DNA of 58,063 bases from Hydrogenophaga sp. 2FB (GCF_005503365.1 NZ_SCML01000039.1:1-58063), one strand, 5' to 3'; shown: positions 8,674 through 18,410, counted from the first letter of the stretch. Translations and numbers: made by a program. Notes: a model not told the origin generated them from the sequence alone.

Positions 8674-9813
8674 TTACAACTGGCGCGCGATCAGCTCGCG
8701 CTGGACCTCGCTGGTGCCGCCGAATACGCGCGCGATGCGGTAGTCGGTGAAGGCGCGGGCGATGGGGTACTCCAGCATGTAGCCGTAGCCGCCGTGCAGC
8801 TGCACCATGTCGTCGATGCACTTCCACAGCGTCTCGGTGGCGAAGAGCTTGGCGATGGCCGCCTCCTGCACGGTGATGCGGCGCTGCATGTGCTGGGCGA
8901 TGTAGTGATCGACCAGGGTGCGCACGGCCACGGCCTGGGCCTTGATGTCGGCCAGTTTGAACTTGGTGTTCTGGAAATCCCAGACCACCTGGCCAAAGGC
9001 CTTGCGCTCCTTGACGTACTCGACGGTTTGTTCCAGCAGGCGTTCGAGCTTGGCGGCCGAGTACGCCGCGATGATCAGGCGTTCCTGCGCCAGTTCCTGC
9101 ATCAGGTAGGCGAAGCCCTTGTTGGGCTCGCCGAGCAGGTTGTTGGCGGGCACACGCACGTTGTCGAAAAACATCTCGGTGGTGTCGGCGGCGGGCTGGC
9201 CCACCTTGTCCAGCTTGCGTCCGCGGCGGAAGCCTTCGCGGTCGGTCTCGACCATGATCAGGCTCACGCCTTTGGCCCCTGCTGCCGGGTCCGTCTTGCA
9301 CGCCACCAGCGCCATGTCGCAGTTCAGGCCGTTGCTGATGAAGGTCTTGCTGCCATTGATGACGTACTCGTCCCCATCGAGCACGGCAGTCGTGCGGACC
9401 GCCTTCAGGTCGGAGCCGGTGCCTGGCTCGGTCATCGCGATCGCCATGATGGTCTCGCCGCTGCACATCCTGGGCAACCAGCGTTGCTTCTGTTCTTCGG
9501 TGCCGAAGCGCACGACATAGGGCGCGGTGATGTCCGAGTGCACCGAGAGGCTGAAGCCGGACACGCCGGAGCGGTGCAGCTCCTCGGCCAGGACGGCGGA
9601 GTGGCCAAAGTCGCCACCACCACCGCCATAGGCTTCGGGGACGGTGACGCACAGCAGTCCCTCGCGCCCGGCCTTCAGCCAGGTTTCGCGGTCGGTGCGC
9701 CCGGCCTTGTCCCATTCGGCCTGGCGGGGCAGGCATTCGCGTTCGAAGAAGCGGCGCGCGGTGTCGCGCAGCATCTCGTGGTCTTCGCGGTAGACGGTGC
9801 GGTGGATGTTCAA
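8674..9813 (-). CDS. Acyl-CoA dehydrogenase (long-chain/isovaleryl type), first gene of the minus operon
   Basis: This complete 379-residue ACAD has IAMTEPGTGSDLKAV, GSKTFISNG, KAFGQVVWDFQNTKFKLAD, QLHGGYGYMLEYPIAR and FGGTSEVQRELIA. The usual catalytic Glu of YEGT is Gly, so the base is probably the helix-G Glu in QERL, as in isovaleryl- and long-chain enzymes. The start is a TTG at 9813 preceded by AGGAG with 6-nt spacing; the paralogue at 15589-16728 starts at the matching residue with GTG and has exactly the same length. Palindrome 9906-9922 lies 92 bp upstream. Electrons would go to the neighbouring ETF. Confidence 0.9.
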   Translation of the reverse strand: MNIHRTVYREDHEMLRDTARRFFERECLPRQAEWDKAGRTDRETWLKAGREGLLCVTVPEAYGGGGGDFGHSAVLAEELHRSGVSGFSLSVHSDITAPYVVRFGTEEQKQRWLPRMCSGETIMAIAMTEPGTGSDLKAVRTTAVLDGDEYVINGSKTFISNGLNCDMALVACKTDPAAGAKGVSLIMVETDREGFRRGRKLDKVGQPAADTTEMFFDNVRVPANNLLGEPNKGFAYLMQELAQERLIIAAYSAAKLERLLEQTVEYVKERKAFGQVVWDFQNTKFKLADIKAQAVAVRTLVDHYIAQHMQRRITVQEAAIAKLFATETLWKCIDDMVQLHGGYGYMLEYPIARAFTDYRIARVFGGTSEVQRELIARQL

Positions 9814-9845
9814 CTCAATCTCCTGTCGATGTGGGCCCGCAAGGC

Positions 9846-9862
9846 GCTCCGCGCAGCGGAGC
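9846..9862. other. Short stem-loop in the operon leader
   Basis: GCTCCGC and its exact complement GCGGAGC are separated by GCA. The stem-loop lies 33 bp upstream of the TTG start of the first gene of the minus operon and downstream of the proposed promoter. There is no T-run on either strand, so it is not a terminator. A role in the leader RNA is possible but unproven. Confidence 0.35.
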
Positions 9863-9877
9863 CAGGGCTTTCGATCG

Positions 9878-9922
9878 ATTGTGAGAATTGAGGTGGGGAT
9901 TGACTCCACCCACGTTGGGGGG
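9878..9922 (-). promoter_or_regulatory. Proposed LAL-regulator operator A and promoter
   Basis: Reading toward the ACAD gene, the site is CCCCCCAACGTGGGTGG (9922 down to 9906). A CACAAT hexamer at 9883-9878 begins 23 bases after it, where a -10 element would lie if the activator sat near -45. The same C6-N5-GGGTGG pattern with a similar offset is found upstream of etfB, of the ACAD at 15589 and (6-nt centre) of the SDR at 34530-35450. The motif is seen directly; binding by the LuxR-type regulator at 12611-15442 is inferred. Confidence 0.6.
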
Positions 9923-9954
9923 CGGCGGCTGGAGGGGCTTTCGGCCGAGAGGTT

Positions 9955-10668
9955 CTACCGATGGGCGTCGGCGCTCAACGCGTCAGCGTCGCAGATGACC
10001 AGACCTTCGCGCTCGATGCGGATCAGACCGTGACGCTCCATGTCTTTCAGGTGCGAGTTCACGTGTTGGCGAGAGCACCGCACGAGCTTCGCGAGTTGCC
10101 CCTGTGTCAAGTCCAGACCGATTCGAACCCGACCGCGGTGCGGGTGGGTCGGCACGCCGTGCGCCTGGCCCAGTGACAGCAGGTGCTTGACCAGCCGCGT
10201 GCGCACCGTCTGCTGATGGATATCGTCTCGCTCCAGCAGCAGGTGGCGAAGTTGTTGCGCTTGCAAGCGCAGCACGGCCAGGCACAGGTCCGCATTGGCG
10301 GCCAGGATCTGTTGGAGTTGTGGCGACTTGACCTGCAGGACGGCGCTGTTCCCTACCGAAAAGACATCGTGCACGGCACGTTCCCCGTCAAACAGGGCAG
10401 GATCGCAAAACCAGGTGCCCGGGCGCAAATAGGTCAACGTGGTTTGATGGCCGGATGCGCTGGTGGAGCTGATGCGAAGCGCGCCACTGGCGCACGCAAA
10501 CCAGGCATCCCCCGGCGCACCTTGCGCGGCGATCAGCTCGCCGTCCGCATGGCGTTTGACCACGGCGTGGCGCAGTAGATCGTGCCGGGACGCCGCCGAC
10601 AGGTGGCAGAACCAGCGATCGCCATTGACGGCGGCACGCTCTTCGGCGGACAGGTTCACAACGGGCAT
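9955..10668 (-). CDS. Crp/Fnr-family transcriptional regulator
   Basis: This 237-residue protein has an N-terminal cyclic-nucleotide-binding-like beta-roll (about 15-130: DGELIAAQGAPGDAWFACASG, LRPGTWFCD), a dimerisation helix (LRHLLLERDDIHQQTVRTRLVKHLL), and a C-terminal winged helix-turn-helix (LTQGQLAKLVRCSRQHVNSHLKDMERHGLI). It lacks the N-terminal cysteine cluster of FNR, so an oxygen-sensing iron-sulfur cluster is unlikely; the effector is unknown. It lies 86 bp downstream of etfA on the same strand and may be cotranscribed with etfBA. It sits inside the island, between the two ACAD-thiolase modules, which suggests a local role. Confidence 0.88.
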   Translation of the reverse strand: MPVVNLSAEERAAVNGDRWFCHLSAASRHDLLRHAVVKRHADGELIAAQGAPGDAWFACASGALRISSTSASGHQTTLTYLRPGTWFCDPALFDGERAVHDVFSVGNSAVLQVKSPQLQQILAANADLCLAVLRLQAQQLRHLLLERDDIHQQTVRTRLVKHLLSLGQAHGVPTHPHRGRVRIGLDLTQGQLAKLVRCSRQHVNSHLKDMERHGLIRIEREGLVICDADALSADAHR

Positions 10669-10754
10669 GTGCGCAGGCCGGCGCGTGCGGCACGCCGGGG
10701 GAACGCCGCGGGAGTCGGTTCAAGGCGCGTGTCCATGGGGTCGAAAGCCGGTCG

Positions 10755-11687
10755 TCAGAGGGCTTGCACGAACTCGGGCACGGCGGTGAACAGATCGGCC
10801 TCCAGGCCGTAGTCGGCGACCGAGAAGATCGGCGCCTCCGGGTCCTTGTTGATCGCCACGATCACCTTGGAATCCTTCATGCCGGCCAGGTGCTGAATGG
10901 CGCCCGAGATGCCACAGGCGATATAGAGTTGCGGTGCCACGATCTTGCCGGTTTGCCCCACCTGAAGGTCGTTCGCGGCGTAGCCGGCGTCCACCGCCGC
11001 GCGGCTCGCGCCCATCGCCGCGCAGAGCTTGTCGGCGAGCGGCGTGAGCACTTCCTGGAACTTGTCCGCGCTGCCCAGCGCACGGCCACCCGAGACGATG
11101 ATCTTGGCGGCGGTCAGCTCGGGACGGTCGCTCTTGGTGACTTCGCGGCCCACGAAACGGCTCTTGCCGCTGTCGGCCACAACGGCCACCGATTCGATCG
11201 GTGCATTGCCACCAGTGGCTGCCGCGGCATCGAAGCCGGTTGTTCGAACGGTGATCACCTTGATGGCATCGCCGCTTTGCAGCGTGGCGATGGCGTTGCC
11301 CGCGTAGATCGGGCGCTCGAAGGTGTCGGGGCTCACCACCGCGGTGATGTCGCTGATCTGCGCCACATCGAGCTTGGCCGCCACGCGCGGCGCCACGTTC
11401 TTGCCGCTGGCGGTCGCGGGGAAGAGGATGTGGCTGTGGCCGCTGGCGATCGACACGATCTGCGCGGCCACGTTTTCGGCGAGTCCTTCGGCCAGGCTCA
11501 AACCATCGGCCGCGATGACCTTGCCCACACCGGCGATCTGGCTGGCCGCCTGGGCCACGTCGGCGGCGTTGTGTCCGGCCACCAGCACGTGGACAGGGGT
11601 GCCGATGGCCAATGCGGCCGTCACCGTGTTCAGGGTCGCCGCCTTCAGCGATCGGTTGTCGTGTTCTGCAATGACGAGGATGGTCAT
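10755..11687 (-). CDS. etfA: Electron transfer flavoprotein, alpha subunit
   Basis: This 310-residue protein (MTILVIAEHDN start) has the C-terminal FAD-binding ETF-alpha signature (SGGRALGSADKF, VGQTGKIVAPQLYIACGISGAIQH, VAINKDPEAPIF). ETF accepts electrons from acyl-CoA dehydrogenases and passes them to ETF-ubiquinone oxidoreductase. The start ATG at 11687 is the first residue of the family N-terminus and lies 25 bp after etfB. Its place between two ACAD-rich operons suggests it serves the nine ACADs encoded here, perhaps besides a housekeeping ETF elsewhere. Confidence 0.96.
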   Translation of the reverse strand: MTILVIAEHDNRSLKAATLNTVTAALAIGTPVHVLVAGHNAADVAQAASQIAGVGKVIAADGLSLAEGLAENVAAQIVSIASGHSHILFPATASGKNVAPRVAAKLDVAQISDITAVVSPDTFERPIYAGNAIATLQSGDAIKVITVRTTGFDAAAATGGNAPIESVAVVADSGKSRFVGREVTKSDRPELTAAKIIVSGGRALGSADKFQEVLTPLADKLCAAMGASRAAVDAGYAANDLQVGQTGKIVAPQLYIACGISGAIQHLAGMKDSKVIVAINKDPEAPIFSVADYGLEADLFTAVPEFVQAL

Positions 11688-11712
11688 GTCTGTATGTCCT
11701 TTGCGATGGGCC

Positions 11713-12462
11713 TCAAATGACCTTGGCTTCGTTCCTGAGCTTGTCCACCAGCGTGGCCATGTCGGGCACCTTGATGCCGGCACCGCGCTGGGGCGGCTCG
11801 GTGACCTTCAGGGTCTTCAGGCGCGGAGCCACGTCCACGCCCAGCGCATCGGGCTTGATGGTGTCGATGGGCTTCTTTTTGGCTTTCATGATGTTGGGCA
11901 GCGTCACGTAGCGCGGCTCGTTCAGGCGCAGGTCCGCCGTGATGACGGCCGGCAGGCTCAGGCAAACGGTCTCCAGACCGCTGTCGACTTCGCGCACCAC
12001 GGTGACGTGGCCGTCCTCAAGCTCCACCTTGCCCGCGAAGGCGCCCTGGGGAAGATCGGCCAGCGCCGCCAGCATCTGGCCGGTCTGGTTGGCGTCGTCG
12101 TCGATGGCCTGCTTGCCCAGGATGATCAGTTGCGGCTGCTCCCTGTCCACCAACGCCTTGAGCAGCTTGGCCACGGCCAGGGGCTGCAGCTCGGCGTCGG
12201 TTTCCACCAGGATGCCGCGGTCCGCGCCGAGGGCCATGGCGGTGCGCAGCGTTTCCTGGCACTGGGCCACGCCGCACGACACGGCAATGACTTCCGAGGC
12301 CTTTCCCTTCTCCTTGAGCCGAACCGCTTCCTCGACCGCGATTTCGTCGAAGGGGTTCATGCTCATCTTGACGTTCGCCAGGTCGATGCCCGAGCCGTCG
12401 TTCTTCACGCGAACCTTGATGTCCTTGTCGACCACCCGTTTGACGGGAACCAGAATCTTCAC
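11713..12462 (-). CDS. etfB: Electron transfer flavoprotein, beta subunit
   Basis: This 249-residue ETF beta subunit begins [18 protein letters not shown] and contains the AMP-binding and recognition-loop region ([42 protein letters not shown]). It forms the heterodimer with EtfA. The start is a GTG at 12462 behind AAGGAG with 7-nt spacing. The proposed operator B lies 59 bp upstream. It is transcribed divergently from the LAL regulator gene. Confidence 0.96.
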   Translation of the reverse strand: MKILVPVKRVVDKDIKVRVKNDGSGIDLANVKMSMNPFDEIAVEEAVRLKEKGKASEVIAVSCGVAQCQETLRTAMALGADRGILVETDAELQPLAVAKLLKALVDREQPQLIILGKQAIDDDANQTGQMLAALADLPQGAFAGKVELEDGHVTVVREVDSGLETVCLSLPAVITADLRLNEPRYVTLPNIMKAKKKPIDTIKPDALGVDVAPRLKTLKVTEPPQRGAGIKVPDMATLVDKLRNEAKVI

Positions 12463-12491
12463 GCTGTCTCTCCTTGATGGGGCATGGCTTG

Positions 12492-12569
12492 CAAGTAGGC
12501 CAGCGTTGCACCGGATTGGCCCCACCCGGTTTGGGGGGGAGGTCAACGGCTGGATGCGTGCGGCACAAT
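12492..12569. promoter_or_regulatory. Proposed divergent operator B between etfB and the LAL regulator
   Basis: The palindrome CCACCCGGTTTGGGGGG occupies 12522-12538 on the plus strand. Toward etfB, TACTTG (12497-12492) begins 25 bases after the site, exactly as at operator D. Toward the regulator gene, CACAAT (12564-12569) begins 26 bases after the site, close to the arrangement at operator A. One palindrome could therefore serve both etfBA and the regulator, giving autoregulation. Positions are seen; function is inferred. Confidence 0.6.
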
Positions 12570-12610
12570 GAGTTTCCCTTCTGCAGCTGAGATCAAGAGG
12601 ATCGTTCGAT

Positions 12611-15442
12611 ATGACAGGCCCGTCCCTCCAGACCACGCGGCGAAGTCGGTCACCGACGCCCAGGACCGCTCTGGATCCGCGAACGGTTCCGCCTCCGATG
12701 CCGCGTGGCGTTGTCAAACGCAAGGCCTTGATTGCACAGCTGCACGAAGCGCGCCATCGACGCTGCTTCGTGCTGCAGGGGCCGGCAGGGTGCGGAAAGA
12801 GCACGGCCTTGGTGGCCTGGGCGCGAACACTGGAGCCAATGGGTTTTGACATCGCATGGCTGACCCTGTCGACACAGGACAACGAGCTCACGCATCTGTT
12901 CGACGGATTGCTGGCCACGCTTTCTCAAGTCAATGCCGCCATCGTGACGGAGGCGGCCCAGCTGGCCGGACGCGGACAGCAACCGGATGCGCTGGAGTCT
13001 CTGGCGGTCACGCTGGTGCGTGCCATCGCCTCGCATCGACGCGAGTTGCTGCTGGTCATTGACGATCTTCACCACCTGAACGATGCGCGTGCCATCGAGG
13101 TGCTCCAGTGGATACTGGATTACGCCCCACCCAATCTGCACCTGGCGCTGGCCTCGCGCGGTGCCGTGCCGCTGTCCCTGGCGCGATCGCGCGCGCAAGC
13201 GATGGCGCTCGAGCTCGACCTGCGAGACCTTCGCCTCTCGGAGGAAGAATCGCTGGAGCTTTTGCAGACGCTGGTCGTTGACATTCCGACCAGGAACGCG
13301 CGGGCACTGCATGAGCTTGCCGACGGATGGGTCCTTGGCCTGCAGCTGTTGGCCGCCGAATGGAATGCCCGCAGCGCGCGTGGGGGTGAGCCGCCGTCGG
13401 TAGAAGCGTTCCAGCGTGTACACGTGGCGGATGCCGATGCCTTCACCGTCTTCTTCGAGCGGGAAGTGCTGGGCCGGCTGACGCACGCCGAGCTCGAGTT
13501 TCTCACCAGCGCCTCGATCTGCGAGCGCTTCACCGCATCGCTGAGCGCAAGTCTGGCGGGCCGTCCCGAGGCCGTCGGCGAGGCGATAGCCCTGCTGGTC
13601 TCCCTCAAGCACAACAACCTGTTCATCAACTGCCGCGAGGCGCCTGGACAGGAGAGTTCGTATGCGCTGAACCCCTTGTTGCGCCAGACACTGCAGAACC
13701 GTTTGCTGCGGCGTGGTCAAGCCGACCAGAAGCGGGTGCATGCGCTGGCCTGGCAGTGGTTCCGCGACCACGATCAGTTCGAGGATGCGGTGCGCCACGC
13801 CGTGATGGCGGGAGAGCCCGCCGCGGCTGCCGACCTGGTCGAGCGTGCCGCCTACCGCCTGCGCGGGCAGGGGAACATGCGAATGCTGGTGCGGATGATG
13901 GGCCAGTTGCCCGAGGATCAGGTCAATGCCCGCCTCGGATTGCGACTGTGGAAGATTCGTCTGCAGATTTTCACGCGTGACCTGGAGGGGGCTGCCAGCA
14001 GCCTCCAGCAACTGGAGCATGAGTATCCGGGGCGCCAGAATCCGGAGCACTTTGCGACCGTGCTGGTGAAAGCGTCGCTTGCGGTGCAACGCGATCAGGT
14101 GCACGAGTTCCTTTCCGTGCTGCCGCAACTTCTGGAAGGGCCTGCTCGGTCGGATGCCGTTTCCATGGGGGCGCGCAACAACCTGCTGACCTGGCTCTAC
14201 CTTCAGCAAGGCGACTATGCGCGCGCGCGGCAGGTGCAGATGGATGCCACGCCACTGGTGCTGGACGGCATGCCTCTGCTGGGCGGTGCCGTCGGGAGCT
14301 TGCAGGGGCGTTGCCTGGTGGGGCTGACGTATGCGCTTGAAGGCCAGATGACGCAGGCCGAGCGTGTCTACCGCGACGTGATGTACGAGGCCGAGCGTGG
14401 CGGTGGACCCAGCCATGGACCGGGACTTCTCGCCGCGGCGCTGCTCGCGGAAGTGCTCTACGAGATCGATGACAGGCAAGGCGTTCTGGCGTTGCTGGAG
14501 AGCCGGGTCGACATCCTCGAGCGCATCTCCATTCCCGATGCCGTGCTGCGGGTGATGACCGTGATGTCACGCGCGCACTGGCTGGCCGGGCAGCGCCTGG
14601 AGGCCTTTTCTTACCTCGAGCGTCTGGAGGAGTATGCGACCCGGCAGGGTCTGAAAAGGCTGCTCGCGCACAGCATTGGCGAACAGGTCCGTCGCCATCT
14701 GCAGCGTGAGGAGTTCGACCTCGCGCGCAACGGTATCCAGCGGCTGGAGGCCATGCAGACCATGGCACTGGAGCCCGTCAGCGGGCGCTCGAGCGTGATC
14801 GGCATGTTGGGTGCCTTTTCGCGGCTGGCCTGGTCCATGGCGAAGGGGGATCTCGATCACGCGGCCGAGCAGATCGAGATGCTGTCACCGGTCTGCGAAG
14901 GACGCAAGGAGAGGCGCACAAAGGTGATCCTCTTGATGCGCAAGGCCGTGGTCCAGTGGCGCATGGGTGATGCAGCGGCCGAGCGCACGCTACAGGAGGC
15001 GCTTCACCTGGGCCATCGGTTGGGGCTGCTCCGCGCGTTGCTCGACGCGGATGCTGCGGTTCCAAAGATGCTGGAGCAGCTGATGCAGGAGCCTGGCGAT
15101 CCTGTGCTCGGTTTTTATCTTTCCCGTCTGAGGGCCGCCAGCAGGGAGCCTCTTCCTGCGGGGCCCGTTGCAGCACCGAAGGCGCGCGAGGCAGCGGACT
15201 CCGCGGCGAATTTCGTCGAGATGCTGAGCGAGCGGGAGATCGATGTGGTGCGCTGTCTCGCGCAAGCGCTGCCCAACAAGAAGATTGCGCGCAGTCTGGG
15301 CGTGACGCCCGAGACCGTGAAGTGGCACTTCAAGAATATCTTCAGCAAGCTGCACGTCAGCAGCCGTGATGAGGCGTTGGCCCGTCTGCGCGACCTCGGA
15401 TGGAGCGAGACCGACGACACCGCGCGCGGCGGCCCGCTCTGA
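12611..15442 (+). CDS. LuxR-family LAL (MalT-like) ATP-binding transcriptional regulator
   Basis: This 943-residue regulator has a Walker A motif GPAGCGKS at residues 57-64, a Walker B motif LLLVIDD ending at D150-D151, a long TPR-like helical middle (about 330-830), and a C-terminal GerE helix-turn-helix ([12 protein letters not shown]...[23 protein letters not shown], last 70 residues). LAL proteins are STAND-type, inducer- and ATP-gated activators such as MalT. It lies between etfBA and the plus operon, and four matching palindromes precede the local operons, so it is the best candidate for island-wide activator. The inducer is unknown, perhaps a CoA thioester or the free acid. Confidence 0.93.
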   Translation: MTGPSLQTTRRSRSPTPRTALDPRTVPPPMPRGVVKRKALIAQLHEARHRRCFVLQGPAGCGKSTALVAWARTLEPMGFDIAWLTLSTQDNELTHLFDGLLATLSQVNAAIVTEAAQLAGRGQQPDALESLAVTLVRAIASHRRELLLVIDDLHHLNDARAIEVLQWILDYAPPNLHLALASRGAVPLSLARSRAQAMALELDLRDLRLSEEESLELLQTLVVDIPTRNARALHELADGWVLGLQLLAAEWNARSARGGEPPSVEAFQRVHVADADAFTVFFEREVLGRLTHAELEFLTSASICERFTASLSASLAGRPEAVGEAIALLVSLKHNNLFINCREAPGQESSYALNPLLRQTLQNRLLRRGQADQKRVHALAWQWFRDHDQFEDAVRHAVMAGEPAAAADLVERAAYRLRGQGNMRMLVRMMGQLPEDQVNARLGLRLWKIRLQIFTRDLEGAASSLQQLEHEYPGRQNPEHFATVLVKASLAVQRDQVHEFLSVLPQLLEGPARSDAVSMGARNNLLTWLYLQQGDYARARQVQMDATPLVLDGMPLLGGAVGSLQGRCLVGLTYALEGQMTQAERVYRDVMYEAERGGGPSHGPGLLAAALLAEVLYEIDDRQGVLALLESRVDILERISIPDAVLRVMTVMSRAHWLAGQRLEAFSYLERLEEYATRQGLKRLLAHSIGEQVRRHLQREEFDLARNGIQRLEAMQTMALEPVSGRSSVIGMLGAFSRLAWSMAKGDLDHAAEQIEMLSPVCEGRKERRTKVILLMRKAVVQWRMGDAAAERTLQEALHLGHRLGLLRALLDADAAVPKMLEQLMQEPGDPVLGFYLSRLRAASREPLPAGPVAAPKAREAADSAANFVEMLSEREIDVVRCLAQALPNKKIARSLGVTPETVKWHFKNIFSKLHVSSRDEALARLRDLGWSETDDTARGGPL

Positions 15443-15493
15443 ACCTGGGCGGCCTCGAGCGCCGCTCAATCTGACGCTTCAATCGCGTTTTAG

Positions 15494-15537
15494 CCCCCCG
15501 GTCAGGGGGGTGTGTCACCGACACCCGGGACTTAAGG
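15494..15537 (+). promoter_or_regulatory. Proposed LAL-regulator operator C and promoter
   Basis: CCCCCCGGTCAGGGGGG at 15494-15510 has perfect C6/G6 arms around a 5-bp centre. A TTAAGG element begins 22 bases after it (15532-15537), a plausible -10 region. The site ends 78 bp before the GTG start of the ACAD at 15589, the first gene of the long plus-strand run, and only 52 bp after the LAL regulator stop. Regulation is inferred from recurrence of the motif. Confidence 0.6.
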
Positions 15538-15588
15538 TTACGCCCATGCATCGACCGTGTGGTCAAGGCGTTCAAACCAGGAGATCCC

Positions 15589-16728
15589 GTGCAAGTCACT
15601 CGCGATGTCTTCCGAGAAGACCATGAAACTTTCCGCGCGACCGTGCGCCGATTTCTCGAGCGCGAATGCGTTCCGCGCCAGGCCGAATGGGATGAGCAAG
15701 GGCGCGTGGACCGCGAGACCTGGCTCAAGGCGGGCCGCGAAGGTCTGCTTTGCCTGACCTTGCCCACCGAGTACGGTGGCGGTGGTGGCGACTTCGGCCA
15801 TGTGGCCGTGATGAGCGAAGAGATCGTGAGCGCCGGTGTCAGCGGCCCGGGCTTCGGGGTGCATTCCGAGATCATCGCGCCCTACATCCTGCGCGTGGGC
15901 AACGAAGAACAGAAGCGCCGTTGGCTGCCGGGCGCGGCGAGTGGCGAGAGCATTCTCGCGATCGCCATGAGCGAGCCCGGCACGGGGAGCGACCTCAAGG
16001 CGGTGCGCACCACGGCGCGGCGCGAAGGTGACGAGTACGTCATCAACGGCAGCAAGACCTTCATCAGCAACGGCCTGAATGCCGATCTGATCATCCTTGT
16101 GTGCAAGACCGATCCCGAGGCCGGTGCCAAGGGCATCAGCCTCATCGTGGTCGAGGCCACGCGCCCAGGCTTCCGCCGTGGCCGCAAGCTGGCCAAGATG
16201 GGCATGGCCGCTCAGGACACGGCGGAGCTGTTCTTCGACGACGTTCGCGTGCCCGTGGCCAATCGGTTGGGCGAGGAGGGCAAGGGCTTCACCTACCTCA
16301 TGGGGGAGCTGCCACAGGAGCGCCTGTGCATCGCGGTGTCGGCGGCGGCGCGCCTTGAGGCTTGCCTGGAGCGCACCCTGAGCTACGTGAAGGACCGCAA
16401 GGCCTTCAACCAGACCGTGTGGGATTTCCAGAACACCAGGTTCAAGCTGGCGGACATCAAGGCCCAGGCCGTTGCCGTGCGCCTGATGGTGGATCACTAC
16501 ATCAAGGAACACGCGCGGCGTCGGCTGACGCTGGAGGAAGCGGCCATCGCCAAGCTCTTCTCCACCGAGACGCTGAGCAAGGCGCTGGACGAGATGGTGC
16601 AACTGCATGGCGGCTACGGCTACATGCTGGAGTACCCCGTGGCGCGGGCCTTTGTCGACTCGCGTGTCTCGCGCATCTACGGCGGCACCAGCGAAGTCAT
16701 GCGCGATCTGATCGCACGCAAGCTCTGA
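15589..16728 (+). CDS. Acyl-CoA dehydrogenase (paralogue of the gene at 8674-9813)
   Basis: This 379-residue ACAD has IAMSEPGTGSDLKAV, GSKTFISNG, KAFNQTVWDFQNTRFKLAD, QLHGGYGYMLEYPVAR and YGGTSEVMRDLIA. As in its paralogue, the YEGT Glu is Gly and the catalytic base is probably the Glu in QERL. The start is taken at the GTG at 15589, five bases after AGGAG; this gives exactly the same length as the paralogue, whereas the upstream in-frame codons lack a ribosome-binding site. It is followed after 35 bp by the paralogous thiolase, so the pair is a duplicated module. Confidence 0.91.
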   Translation: MQVTRDVFREDHETFRATVRRFLERECVPRQAEWDEQGRVDRETWLKAGREGLLCLTLPTEYGGGGGDFGHVAVMSEEIVSAGVSGPGFGVHSEIIAPYILRVGNEEQKRRWLPGAASGESILAIAMSEPGTGSDLKAVRTTARREGDEYVINGSKTFISNGLNADLIILVCKTDPEAGAKGISLIVVEATRPGFRRGRKLAKMGMAAQDTAELFFDDVRVPVANRLGEEGKGFTYLMGELPQERLCIAVSAAARLEACLERTLSYVKDRKAFNQTVWDFQNTRFKLADIKAQAVAVRLMVDHYIKEHARRRLTLEEAAIAKLFSTETLSKALDEMVQLHGGYGYMLEYPVARAFVDSRVSRIYGGTSEVMRDLIARKL

Positions 16729-16763
16729 GCGCCCATCCCATCACAAACCGAAGGAGACGATCC

Positions 16764-17951
16764 ATGAAGCGAGAAGTCCTGGTGGCCGGTGTCGGCATGA
16801 TCCAGTTCACCAAGCCGGGCAGCAGCGCCCGCTATGACGAGATGGGCGCGCAGGCCGTGCGACAAGCGCTCAGCGATGCGGGTTTGCAGTACAGCGATGT
16901 GCAGCAAGCCTATGCGGGCTACGTGTACGGCGATTCCACCTGCGGCCAGAAGGCGCTCTACCACGTGGGCATGAGCGGCATCCCTGTGCTCAACGTCAAC
17001 AACAATTGCGCGACCGGTTCGTCGGCCCTGTTCCTGGCCCGCCAGGCCGTGCAAAGCGGCGCGGTGGACTGCGCGCTGGCGGTGGGATTCGAGGAAATGG
17101 GGCCGGGTGCGCTCAAGAGCGTGTGGACCGATCGGCCGCGTTCCACCGAGCGCGCTGCGAAGATCACCAACGAGCTGATCGGGCACAACGATCTGCCGGG
17201 GGCGATCCGCCAGTTCGGCGGCGCCGGCGAGGCACACATGCGCAAGTACGGCACGCGGCTGGAGACCTTTGCCAAGATCCGCGCGAAGGCCAGTCGCCAC
17301 GCGGCCAACAACCCCCTGGCGGTGTTCAGGAAGGTGCTCAGCACCGAGGAGGTTCTTGCGGCGCCCATGCTGTGGGATGGCGTGCTCACGCGCCTCATGG
17401 CCTGCCCGCCCACCTGCGGTGGTGCGGCGGCCATCGTGGTGTCCGAGGAATTCGCGCGCAAGCGCGGCCTGCGCAGGGATGTGCGGATCGCGGCCCAGGC
17501 CATGACGACCGATGCGCCGAGCAGCTTCGACAGCCGCGACATGATCCGGCTGGTGGGTTTCGACATGACGCGTTCCGCGGCGCAGGCCGTGTACGAGCAG
17601 GCCGGCATCGGCCCCGAAGACGTGGACGTGATCGAGCTGCACGACTGCTTTGCACAGAACGAATTGCTGAGCTATGAGGGCCTGGGTTTGTGTGCCGAGG
17701 GCGAGGGCGAGAAGCTGGTGGAGGCTGGTGACAACACCTATGGTGGCCGCTGGGTGGTCAACCCGTCGGGTGGACTGCTGTCCAAAGGGCATCCGTTGGG
17801 TGCGACCGGACTGGCGCAGTGCTACGAACTCACCCATCAACTGCGCGGAACGGCGGACACACGCCAGGTGAACGGCGCCCGGGTGGCGCTGCAGCACAAC
17901 ATTGGCCTGGGTGGCGCGGCAGTCGTGACCCTCTATCAAAAAACCGCCTGA
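16764..17951 (+). CDS. SCP-x/lipid-transfer-type thiolase (paralogue of 7457-8644)
   Basis: This 395-residue thiolase keeps the active-site residues C82 (NNNCATGSS), HDCF near 294-297, and H344 in SKGHPLGATG. It is colinear without length difference with the thiolase at 7457-8644. One visible change is the C-terminal GLGGAC of the paralogue, which is GLGGAA here. The gene starts at the ATG at 16764 after GAAGGAGACG. It should cleave the 3-oxoacyl-CoA made by the local SDR. The two paralogues may differ in substrate range. Confidence 0.92.
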   Translation: MKREVLVAGVGMIQFTKPGSSARYDEMGAQAVRQALSDAGLQYSDVQQAYAGYVYGDSTCGQKALYHVGMSGIPVLNVNNNCATGSSALFLARQAVQSGAVDCALAVGFEEMGPGALKSVWTDRPRSTERAAKITNELIGHNDLPGAIRQFGGAGEAHMRKYGTRLETFAKIRAKASRHAANNPLAVFRKVLSTEEVLAAPMLWDGVLTRLMACPPTCGGAAAIVVSEEFARKRGLRRDVRIAAQAMTTDAPSSFDSRDMIRLVGFDMTRSAAQAVYEQAGIGPEDVDVIELHDCFAQNELLSYEGLGLCAEGEGEKLVEAGDNTYGGRWVVNPSGGLLSKGHPLGATGLAQCYELTHQLRGTADTRQVNGARVALQHNIGLGGAAVVTLYQKTA

Positions 17952-17966
17952 AAACCAGGGAGCCGA

Positions 17967-18410
17967 ATGATGCTTGACAAGACCCGCATCGGAATGACCT
18001 TGCCGCTCTTCTCGCGCACCGCGGAGGCGGGGCAGCTGCGCTTCTTCGCCAAGGCCACGGGCGAGACCAACGCCATCTACTTCGACGAAGCGACGGCGCG
18101 CGCGGCCGGCCACCCCGGACTGCCGCTGCCCCCGACGTTTCTGCTCTCGCTCGAGATCACGCGTCCCTCGTCCGAGTGGCGCCGCGAGATCGGCATGGAT
18201 CCGGCGCGCGTGCTGCACGGCGAGCAAAGTTTCACCTACCACCGCACCGCCTATGCGGGCGACGAGCTGTGCTTTGAAAGCCGGATCGCCGACATCTACG
18301 ACAAGAAGGACGGCGCACTTGATTTCCTGGTGCGCGAAACGCGCGTGACGAACCAGCGTGGCGAGCACGTGGCCGATCTGCGCAGCGTGACCGTGCAACG
18401 CAACCGCTGA
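17967..18410 (+). CDS. MaoC-like hotdog protein, non-catalytic-type subunit (HadA/FAS1-N-like)
   Basis: This 147-residue single-hotdog protein has the N-terminal MaoC-dehydratase signature. At the hydratase-2 motif, where active enzymes have D-x-N-P-x-H, it reads GETNAIYFD: the Asp is Glu33 and the His is Tyr38. Such halves pair with a catalytic MaoC subunit, as HadA or ChsH2 do. The gene for a catalytic partner follows after 10 bp. Two adjacent ATGs at 17967 and 17970 are possible starts. Substrate is unknown. Confidence 0.85.
   Translation: MMLDKTRIGMTLPLFSRTAEAGQLRFFAKATGETNAIYFDEATARAAGHPGLPLPPTFLLSLEITRPSSEWRREIGMDPARVLHGEQSFTYHRTAYAGDELCFESRIADIYDKKDGALDFLVRETRVTNQRGEHVADLRSVTVQRNR

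Noticed and set aside
8650..8680. G-rich stretch between the thiolase and ACAD genes as another operator
   Set aside because: It has two G-runs on the same strand rather than a C-run paired with a G-run, and lies within an operon gap of 29 bp.
8645..9736. Upstream in-frame extension of the thiolase at 7457-8644 into a 759-residue protein
   Set aside because: The extension is an out-of-frame reading of the ACAD gene; the thiolase starts at the ATG at 8644, giving the same length as its paralogue.
15449..15465. GCGGC-N7-GCCGC hairpin after the LAL regulator gene as a terminator
   Set aside because: The stem is only 5 bp and no T-run follows directly. It may be chance in GC-rich sequence.
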